Positions 57,078 to 64,000 of a stretch of DNA of 64,000 nucleotides are shown piece by piece. The notes beneath the pieces were generated by a model. It saw only the letters and a list, made by a program, of their open reading frames with translations, was not told the DNA's origin and ran no database searches. Where the stretch lies: NCBI GenBank assembly GCA_016714975.1, contig JADKBR010000001.1, positions 124,001 to 188,000 of the forward strand, in the 5' to 3' direction. Made by a program: the position numbers and the translations under genes. The DNA comes from Candidatus Dechloromonas phosphorivorans. Lineage in GTDB: Bacteria > Pseudomonadota > Gammaproteobacteria > Burkholderiales > Rhodocyclaceae. Each line of letters starts with the position of its first letter. Positions within the stretch are counted from its first letter, which is position 1.

Positions 57078-57530
57078 ATGCTGATTACCCGCCGCCTCGA
57101 ATTCGATGCGGGCCACCGCATCCCCGACCACCGCAGCCAGTGCCGTCACCTGCATGGCCACCGCTACGTCATCGAGATCACCTTGTCGGGAAATATCATC
57201 GACAAGGCCGGCGATGCGGCCAACGGCATGGTCATGGATTTCTCCCAGGTCAAGCATCTGGCGCGGGAACATCTGGTCGACGATTGGGACCATGCCTTTC
57301 TGGCCTTTTCCGGCGATACCGCCGTTGTTGATTTCCTCAACTCCCTTTCCGGCCACAAGACGGTTCTCCTCGACCGCGTGCCGACGGCAGAGAATCTGGC
57401 CCGTATCGCTTTTGACCGCCTGAACGCCGTCTACCGCGACACCTACGGCAACCACCTGCAACTGGAGCGCGTCCGTCTCTATGAAACGCCCAATTGCTGG
57501 GCCGATGCGGCGCGCCGCCCTGCCGACTGA
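57078..57530 (+). CDS. queD: 6-carboxytetrahydropterin synthase QueD
   Basis: 150 residues. Zinc histidines His13, His26 and His28 (DAGHRI and LHGHRY) and the catalytic Cys22 between them mark the 6-pyruvoyl-tetrahydropterin synthase fold. Later motifs: GMVMDFSQVKHL, WDHAFLAF, VPTAENLAR and RLYETPNCWADA. It makes 6-carboxytetrahydropterin for queuosine. The other queuosine genes are not in the window. Confidence 0.94.
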   Translation: MLITRRLEFDAGHRIPDHRSQCRHLHGHRYVIEITLSGNIIDKAGDAANGMVMDFSQVKHLAREHLVDDWDHAFLAFSGDTAVVDFLNSLSGHKTVLLDRVPTAENLARIAFDRLNAVYRDTYGNHLQLERVRLYETPNCWADAARRPAD

Positions 57531-57594
57531 ATCGCCTGGTCGCCAGGAGCGTCCCTGAGGCAGGTTTGTGCGGCACAAGACGCATGGCGAACTG

Positions 57595-59125
57595 CTAGCT
57601 CGCCGACTTCCTTGCCCGTTTTGCTTCGTACATCTTTCCGTCAGCTTCTGCTATCAGCGCCGCAACATCGGCGTGTTGCTTCCGGTCATAGAGGGCCAGT
57701 CCGCAACTCATCGCCAGGACAAAGGGTTTGCCTGCGGCAACGGATATTTCCTCGAGCCGCTTCTCGATCCGCCCCACCAGCATGCGTGCGTCTGGCTCAG
57801 GGCATCCGTGCAACACCAGCATGAATTCATCGCCCCCGAGTCTGATCGCCACATCGCCTTTGCGCACCGAGTCCGTCAGCACCGTTGACACCGTTCTGAT
57901 CATCCAGTCGCCCTCTTTGTGGCCATAGTTGTCATTGGCTTTCTTGAGCCCGTCAAGATCAGCGTAACAAACGGCAAGTGGCGTGGCGTCGCGCTTCGCG
58001 CGTTCTACCGCCTTGTCGAGCATCATCAAACCGCTTCGCCGATTGACAAGCCCGGTCATTTCGTCAAAGGTCGCATAGTACTCAAGGGTCTGCTGCGCTC
58101 TCTTCAGCTCGCCAATATTGGTGACACCGAGCACAAGCGCCCGAAGGGCGCCAAGACTCACCAGGTTCGATGACGCCAGCGCTTCCACGATGGCGCTCTT
58201 GGCGTCAATCAGGATTACCTCATGGTCCTCGAGGACATCTCCGGTGCGGATCTTGTCCAAGGAAAAGTCTATTGACCTCGTGCCGGCAATCGAGCAAATC
58301 ACTGAACGGCCGTTGCTGGAGATATTCAGCACCACAGCCGATAAGTTGCTCGGCCTTCCTGTTGCAACGAATGATCGTCAGGGCAGCTTCATCGACCAGG
58401 AACATGGCTGTCGGGCTTGCTGAAAACAGGGTTTCCATTTCCGCATCGTGGGCTTCCAACGTACGCATGTCCAGCCGCAGGCGACGAACAGCAGGCGCGA
58501 AGATGAATTTCGCTTCAAGCGCCAGCACCAGCAGTATCAAGACGGTTAGTCCCGTCTCCAGGTTCCTGACGAGTTTGACCCGCGTCTTCGCTTCAGCATC
58601 GTAGCGAAACACAATTTCATCCATCCCGGCGAGAAAATTCGGCTCGGCATCCCTGATTCGCTGCGCGGCCTGCTTGAGACGGGCCATGTCATCGGGCGCC
58701 GAAAGTATATCTCTGGCCGCAGCGGCCATGGCAAGATGCGCGGACTCGATGGACTGGAAGAGCGTCACCACCGCTGTGCTGTTCTTCCCTGGAAGATCGA
58801 GATCCGCATCACCGTGCAGCAAACCGGCGTGAGAGCGCTCCCATAGCGCCAACGCCTCTTCCAGTTTGCCGAGATACTCCTTCCGCCGCGAAGGACTCTC
58901 CTCCCCTGCCAGGTAGAAGCTGATCTTGGTAATCTTCTGGCTCAGCATACGCTGACGGCCAGCCAGGTTGACGATCCTTGAATCATGCTCCTGGTCGGCA
59001 ATAGAGGACTGAATCACCCACTGGGAGAGCAGCGTCAGCAACGCGATCAACGAAAGCGCGACAACATACCTGCAACGAAAGTGCCGTGCGGAAAAGTCAC
59101 TCGACTTGACTGCTGATGCTGGCAT
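57595..59125 (-). pseudogene. PilJ_N-PAS-GGDEF diguanylate cyclase, frameshifted
   Basis: From the ATG at 59125, behind AGGGGGGG, one frame encodes a membrane anchor (VVALSLIALLTLLSQWV), a PilJ/NarX-type sensor domain (RIVNLAGRQRMLSQKITK), a second helix and the first half of a PAS domain (MFLVDEAALTIIRCNRKAE). The frame is lost near 58265-58290. The next frame continues the PAS (GTRSIDFSLDKIRTGDVLE) and a complete GGDEF domain (DEMTGLVNRRSGLMML, then RLGGDEFMLVLHG) to 57595. One indel in the PAS thus splits a single protein of about 510 residues. The active-site GGDEF is intact. It would make cyclic di-GMP if repaired; an assembly error is possible. Confidence 0.82.
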
Positions 59126-59418
59126 GACCCCCCCTGGATCCTCAGTGACACTCTCGGACTCACCGGGCAAACTCAACGGCGAATCTTACGCTTATGGTGC
59201 GACCAGCGCATCCGATAAGAAGACATCGGATCAACGCTGGCTTGACGGATCAACCCGCACGGAGAAAGGCCAGGCAGGCACTCGGGACTTGCCTGACAGC
59301 CCGGGCTGGGTGATCGGCCGCTCTCCCGGCACAATCGCGAACCTTGTTCCGGCCGGGGAGAATTCTCGATAGCGGCCGCTTCGGCTAGAATCGGCGCTTC
59401 AACCTCATGGAGATCAGC

Positions 59419-60285
59419 ATGAAAATCGCCTTTATCGGCCTCGGCATCATGGGGCGCCCGATGGCGCTCAATCTCGTCAAGGGCGGCCATGCCATCACCG
59501 TCTGGGCGCGCCGCGCCGAATCGATGCAGACGCTGCTCGAAGCCGGCGCACAGGGCGCCTCCAGCCCGGCCGAAGTATCCAGGGGCAACGAACTGGTGAT
59601 CTCGATGGTCGCCGATGCGCCGGATGTCGCCGAAGTGATGCGCTGCGTCGCGCAAGGCGCGGCACCCGGCCTCGTCGCCGTCGACATGAGCACCATCGCC
59701 CCCGCCGCCGCGCGCCAGATCGGCATCGATCTCGCTGCCGCCGGGGTCGATTTCATCGATGCCCCGGTGTCGGGCGGCGAGGTCGGCGCCATCGCCGGCA
59801 CGCTGTCGATCATGGCCGGCGGTTCTGATACAGGTTTTGCCAAAGCCCTGCCCGCCTTCGAATGCATGGGCAAGAACATCGTGCATGTCGGCGCTTCCGG
59901 CGCCGGCCAGGTGGCCAAGGCAGCCAACCAGATCGTCACCGGCATGGGCGTGCTGGCGGTCGCCGAGGCCTTTGCTTTTGCGGCAAAAAACGGGGTCGAC
60001 CGCAGCAAGGTGCGCGAGGCGCTGCTCGGCGGCTTCGCCTACTCGAAGATCCTCGAGAACCACGGCCAGCGCATGCTCGACCGCAACTTCAAGCCGGGTT
60101 TCAAGAGCTGGATGCACGAGAAGGACCTCAACATCGTCATGCAGACCGCACACGAACTCGGCCTCTGCCTGCCCGGCTCGGCGGCCACCGCGCAGATGTT
60201 CAACGCCATGGTCGGCTCCGGTATGGGCGAGGAAGACTCGATCGCCGTGCTCAAACTGCTCGAAAAGCTTTCCGGCCAGGAATGA
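59419..60285 (+). CDS. NAD(P)-dependent beta-hydroxyacid dehydrogenase (GarR/HIBADH family)
   Basis: 288 residues from the ATG at 59419, preceded by GGAG. Rossmann start KIAFIGLGIMGRPMALNLV, substrate motif DAPVSGGEVGA, catalytic lysine in GAGQVAKAANQ, and a C-terminal helical domain. The family includes 3-hydroxyisobutyrate dehydrogenase and tartronate semialdehyde reductase. Substrate unresolved. It overlaps a paralogue by four bases downstream. Confidence 0.9.
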   Translation: MKIAFIGLGIMGRPMALNLVKGGHAITVWARRAESMQTLLEAGAQGASSPAEVSRGNELVISMVADAPDVAEVMRCVAQGAAPGLVAVDMSTIAPAAARQIGIDLAAAGVDFIDAPVSGGEVGAIAGTLSIMAGGSDTGFAKALPAFECMGKNIVHVGASGAGQVAKAANQIVTGMGVLAVAEAFAFAAKNGVDRSKVREALLGGFAYSKILENHGQRMLDRNFKPGFKSWMHEKDLNIVMQTAHELGLCLPGSAATAQMFNAMVGSGMGEEDSIAVLKLLEKLSGQE

Positions 60286-61136
60286 AGGTCGGCTTCATCG
60301 GGCTGGGCGCCATGGGGCGCCCGATGGCGCTGCACCTGCAGCGCGCCGGGCATGAACTGTTTGTCTGGGCGCGGCGACCGGAAAGCGTTTCCGGGTTGCC
60401 GGCCACCGTCGCTGTCACACCGGCCGAACTCGGGCGCTGTTGCGAGGTGGTGTTCACTGTCATCAACTCGAGCGCCGATGTCGAGGCTGTCGCCCTCGGC
60501 AAGGATGGTCTTGGCGAAGGCATGACGCCCGGCTCCGTGCTGGTCGATTGCTCGACCATCGCCCCCGATGTTGCGCGCCATATCTCTGCCAAGCTCGGTG
60601 AAAAAGGCATCGACATGCTCGACGCACCGGTTTCCGGCGGCGCCCAGGGCGCCATCGACGCCACGCTGGCAATCATGGCCGGCGGTGAAGGCGCAGTGCT
60701 CGAACGCGTTCGCCCACTGCTCGAATGCCTCGGCCAGCGCATTGTCCATGTCGGCCCCAGCGGCGCCGGGCAGGTGGCCAAGGCGTGCAACCAGATGATC
60801 ATGGTCGCTGCAATCGAGGCCGCCGCGGAGGCCATGCGCCTCGCAGCGGCTTCCGGCGTCGATTGTGAAAAGGTGAAACAGGCCCTCGCCGGCGGTTCGG
60901 CCGCCAGTCGGGTGCTCGACGTAATGGGCGCGCGCATGGTCAGCCGCGACTTCGCCGCCGGTATCGAAGCCCGCCTGCATCACAAGGATTTCGGGCTGGT
61001 GCTCGAAGCGGCCCGCAAAGTGGGGGTTTCAATGCCGTTGACCGCAACCGTCGCCCAGCAGCTCAACGCACTGATGGCTCAGGGCTGGGGCCGCAACGAC
61101 ACGGCCTCGCTGCTGCGCGTGCTCGAACTCGAATAA
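60282..61136 (+). CDS. NAD(P)-dependent beta-hydroxyacid dehydrogenase, second copy
   Basis: 284 residues, start overlapping the previous stop (ATGA). Rossmann start KVGFIGLGAMGRPMALHLQ, DAPVSGGAQGA and catalytic lysine in GAGQVAKACNQ. Clearly homologous to the gene before it but diverged, so an old tandem duplication. Possibly the pair handles two steps or two hydroxyacids of one pathway. Confidence 0.9.
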   Translation: MKVGFIGLGAMGRPMALHLQRAGHELFVWARRPESVSGLPATVAVTPAELGRCCEVVFTVINSSADVEAVALGKDGLGEGMTPGSVLVDCSTIAPDVARHISAKLGEKGIDMLDAPVSGGAQGAIDATLAIMAGGEGAVLERVRPLLECLGQRIVHVGPSGAGQVAKACNQMIMVAAIEAAAEAMRLAAASGVDCEKVKQALAGGSAASRVLDVMGARMVSRDFAAGIEARLHHKDFGLVLEAARKVGVSMPLTATVAQQLNALMAQGWGRNDTASLLRVLELE

Positions 61137-61220
61137 GCGAGTCGGCGCCGCGACCGGCACCCTCGGCCTGGTGAACGCGGTGACTTTTCTGTCGGTATCG
61201 TCAGTCATCCGCGAGACTCG

Positions 61221-63884
61221 TCACAGCTTCTCGGGCGGATTCAACGCAAGGCGAAGGTCCATCGAGCCGCGGTCGGCTCCGGTTGTTACCGTGAAGCCGA
61301 GGCGCCGCGCAAGATGCTGCATGCGCAGGTTGCCGTCCAGCGTTTCGCCGCGCAGCTCGCCGATGCCGCAGTTACGGCAGTAGCTGACCAGGCTCTGCAG
61401 CAACACCTGCCCGAGTCCCCGGCCCTTGATTCCAGAGGCGACAACAATCGCAAAATCGGCGAACGCGCTGTCGGGATCGGCAACGGCCCGAACCTCGCCC
61501 AGCGCCCGCTCGACCCCATCGTTCCCGCGCTCGATGGCCACCAGCGCCATTTCGCGATCGTAGTCGATCTGGGAAAAGCGGGCGAGGCGGGTCCGTGGCA
61601 GGCTCCTGGTCGAGTCGAAAAAGCGCATGCGGGAATCCTCGGGAGTAAGAGAATTAAGCAGGTCGCCGAGCAGGATCTCATCCTCGGGCCGAATCGGGCG
61701 GATCAGGAGCGTGCGCCCCTCCCAATCCACTTGCCGCTCCAGTTCTTTCGGGTAGGGACGAATCGCGAAGCGGCGGAAGCCCTTTTTTCGTTCCCGCTGC
61801 TCGATGCTGATGCGTGCGCCCAGCACGACCACGCCCGAAGCCTCGACGTGCAGCGGACCAAGTTCCACGCTTGCCACTTCATCGATATCCGTGAGCAGTT
61901 GCGAAAAACGAACCAGCGCATTGCTCGCTGCTGCCTGCAGCGTCGGCCGTTCGTCTTCCGGGAGACCCTCGGCAAAGCCGCTGCGTGCCACCAGATCGCC
62001 GGCCAGCAGCGGATTGAGCGGCGGCAGCGCGACGACCAGGCGGCCTTCGCGGAAGCTCGTGACCGATGCCGGACCAAGGAAGATCACCGGCCCGAACACT
62101 GGATCGTCGGCAACCCCCAGGCGCATTGCGGGAGCGCCACTGCGGGCCGCGCTCGGGCGCAGTCGGTAACCGCTGACGCGCTCGCCAGGGTGGCTTGTCC
62201 GCGCACGGCTGCGCAGACCGCGCGCTGCGATGGCAATCTCTGCCGGCGAACGGAGTCCTGGTACGCGTTCTGAAAGCTCCGCTCCATTGGCCAGCACGAG
62301 AAAGAGGTCGACCGGATAGCCGATTTCATCGGCGCTAGCAATCGCCCTGTCGATGCTGCCCACCAACGGATACTCGCCAACGGCGAGGCCGTAGGCCTGC
62401 AACATGCGCCTTGCCTGGCGTGCCGACAGCGTCCGCGCACCGGCAGCAATCGCTTCTCGGAGCGCGCTTCGGGCCGCTTCTGCATCGGGCGAGAAGCCCT
62501 CGGCAAGCGACGGCGGCATCTGCATCAGCAACTCGCGATTGCGCCGGTAATTGACGGCACCGAGAAAGACCGCGATCGCTTTTTCCGGCGACTCATGGCT
62601 CAACACGCCTTGCGCCGCCGCAATCCTTTGCGCCTCAAGCATCGCCTCACCGCCGACCCAGCAGGTGAAGACGTTGCGCTCGGTTTCCCGGGACGCCTTG
62701 CAGATCGCGGCAGCAACCTCGGCGCTCGGGGCAAACGGGGACGGCGAACAGACGGTCAGGACGTTCTCCGTATTGCTGTCGGCGAGCACCGTCGTCAATG
62801 CAGTTCCCCAGTTTGTCGCCGTGACGTCCGCCGGTAGCGCCAGTGGATTGGAGAGCGCTGAACGGGTCTGCAACAGTCCCTCAAGGCGCTTGGCGGTTTC
62901 TGCCGACAGCTCCGCCAGCTGACCGCCAGAACGCAACAGGGTGTCGCAGGCAATCCGTCCCAGGCCATGACCGTTGGCCAGGATGGTCAGACTCTCGCCG
63001 CGCAACGGACGTACCCGCGCCATCCCCTCGATGGCTTCGAACAGATCCCCGAGCGTATCGATATGCACCCAGCCGGCACGACTCAGGGCTGCTTCGTAAA
63101 CGTCGGCGCTGGTGAATGGCACATCCCCCTGACGCCTGCCGTGCGCCGGATCGCCATGGATGGTAACCACGGGCTTGTTGCGCGCAGCGGCACGCGCTGC
63201 CGACATGAACTTGCGCCCGGCTGCAACCTCGTCGAACTGGACCACGATCGATTTGGTATCGGGGTCGTCAGCCAGCCAGTCGAGGACGTCGGCAAGATCG
63301 ACATCAAGGCCGGCACCCAGGTGCAGCACCGTCGAGAAACCGATTCCCTTGCTGGCGGCGCGATCGAGTACCGCCGCCGTCACGGCCGTCGACTGCGCGA
63401 CCAGGGCAATCTTGCCCGCCGCGATCGGGACCGGGGCAGCGCTGGCGTTAAGCCCTCTGGCGGGCACGACGAGACCGCCGCTTCCCGGCCCCAAAATGCG
63501 CATCAGATGCGGCCGGGCCGCCTTGAGGATCGCCTTGCCCGCCTTCGCTATCGCGCCACTGCTCATCCTGTGCCACATCCACGGCCCGACAATCACTGCG
63601 CGTGTCCCGCGGACGCCAAGCTGCTCGATGATCGACGGCACCCGGTCCAGTGAAGCGCAGATGATCGCCAGATCAGGCACCACATCGAGTTCGCCGACGC
63701 GCACATCGTTGCCCATGAAGAATAGCGAGCGCTTTCTTGCGCTGACCGAAACGACCGGACCTTTGAATCCGCCGGCCGCGAGATTGGCCAGTACGACCTC
63801 GGCGTAACGGCTCGGCTCTTCAGGTTCGGCGACCACCGCCACCGAAGCGGGGCGAAAGAGGAATTCGAGGTTGCGGACTGTCAT
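61221..63884 (-). CDS. patZ: PatZ-like protein acetyltransferase (ADP-forming acyl-CoA ligase / GNAT fusion)
   Basis: 887 residues from the ATG at 63884 (TVRNLEFLFRPASVAVVA), almost the same length as E. coli PatZ/YfiQ as I recall it. Order: CoA-binding domain (1-130), succinyl-CoA-ligase-like domains, ATP-grasp domain (SARQARRMLQAYGLAVGEYP onward), then a C-terminal GNAT domain (from about 730) with GRGLGQVLLQSLVSYCR and LARRLGFTV. The phosphohistidine segment of active ADP-forming ligases (SHTGAL) is replaced here by GDVPFTSAD, as in regulatory PatZ proteins. It probably acetylates lysines such as that of acetyl-CoA synthetase. Convergent with the dehydrogenase pair; the remaining 116 bases to the window end hold no supported gene. 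Confidence 0.88.
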   Translation of the reverse strand: MTVRNLEFLFRPASVAVVAEPEEPSRYAEVVLANLAAGGFKGPVVSVSARKRSLFFMGNDVRVGELDVVPDLAIICASLDRVPSIIEQLGVRGTRAVIVGPWMWHRMSSGAIAKAGKAILKAARPHLMRILGPGSGGLVVPARGLNASAAPVPIAAGKIALVAQSTAVTAAVLDRAASKGIGFSTVLHLGAGLDVDLADVLDWLADDPDTKSIVVQFDEVAAGRKFMSAARAAARNKPVVTIHGDPAHGRRQGDVPFTSADVYEAALSRAGWVHIDTLGDLFEAIEGMARVRPLRGESLTILANGHGLGRIACDTLLRSGGQLAELSAETAKRLEGLLQTRSALSNPLALPADVTATNWGTALTTVLADSNTENVLTVCSPSPFAPSAEVAAAICKASRETERNVFTCWVGGEAMLEAQRIAAAQGVLSHESPEKAIAVFLGAVNYRRNRELLMQMPPSLAEGFSPDAEAARSALREAIAAGARTLSARQARRMLQAYGLAVGEYPLVGSIDRAIASADEIGYPVDLFLVLANGAELSERVPGLRSPAEIAIAARGLRSRARTSHPGERVSGYRLRPSAARSGAPAMRLGVADDPVFGPVIFLGPASVTSFREGRLVVALPPLNPLLAGDLVARSGFAEGLPEDERPTLQAAASNALVRFSQLLTDIDEVASVELGPLHVEASGVVVLGARISIEQRERKKGFRRFAIRPYPKELERQVDWEGRTLLIRPIRPEDEILLGDLLNSLTPEDSRMRFFDSTRSLPRTRLARFSQIDYDREMALVAIERGNDGVERALGEVRAVADPDSAFADFAIVVASGIKGRGLGQVLLQSLVSYCRNCGIGELRGETLDGNLRMQHLARRLGFTVTTGADRGSMDLRLALNPPEKL

Positions 63885-64000
63885 GATTGCCTGCGATCGG
63901 TGATGTCGATGTCGTTCTGCGTGGCACGCTCCGCCGAGGCACTGCGGGCCCGGGCGAGACACGCTGCCAGTGTGCCACGTCCGGCACCGCGTCCCCAAGC

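Overview
The window is GC-rich, densely coded bacterial chromosome. Gene content and order (leuC-leuD-leuB-asd-fimV, then truA-trpF-trpB-trpA-accD-folC-dedD-like-cvpA-purF-metZ on one strand; grpE-dnaK-dnaJ; cysS divergent from TPR-ppiA-ppiB-lpxH) point to a betaproteobacterium. Rhodocyclales is my best guess, inferred from gene order and protein style rather than from a marker gene. I see no rRNA, tRNA, CRISPR array, insertion sequence or prophage, so the window is mainly housekeeping core with a few accessory patches.

Layout. 1-9 kb is accessory: a BT1/MFS-type transporter cut by the window edge, a membrane-anchored alpha/beta hydrolase, a DegP/DegQ periplasmic protease preceded by an intergenic inverted-repeat element and a direct-repeat box, a frameshifted MarC gene with a small membrane protein upstream, and a SulP anion permease followed by a ParB-like-fold protein and the remnant of a beta-carbonic anhydrase. 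9-19 kb carries rlmB, an EamA transporter, arfB, a DEAD-box helicase, the heat-shock operon grpE-dnaK-dnaJ behind a good sigma-32 promoter, a periplasmic amino-acid-type binding protein and cysS. 19-23.5 kb is TPR-ppiA-ppiB-lpxH-recQ. 23.7-33.2 kb is a complete potassium-uptake locus: a 30-residue membrane ORF, kdpF, kdpA, kdpB, kdpC, a TorF-type porin, a decayed PTS EIIA(Ntr)-like gene, kdpD and kdpE, with a candidate KdpE box at the front.

33.3-53.4 kb is almost entirely minus strand: a second DEAD-box helicase, the truA-to-metZ superoperon linking tRNA modification, tryptophan, fatty acid, folate, purine and methionine synthesis, then fimV, asd, the leucine genes and an MFS transporter. 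53.4-64 kb holds a DUF465 protein, aroC, a CBS-domain protein, a small HTH regulator with a palindrome over its own promoter, a radical SAM protein divergent from queD, a frameshifted PilJ_N/PAS/GGDEF signalling protein, two tandem hydroxyacid dehydrogenases and a PatZ-like protein acetyltransferase.

Four genes are broken (marC, the carbonic anhydrase, the EIIA(Ntr)-like gene, the GGDEF protein). Three have single-base frame breaks that could be assembly errors. The carbonic anhydrase and EIIA genes also lack their 3' halves, which sequencing error cannot explain. No clearly new multi-gene system is evident. The most unusual points are the decayed EIIA(Ntr) inside the kdp locus and the SulP / ParB-like / carbonic-anhydrase remnant neighbourhood.
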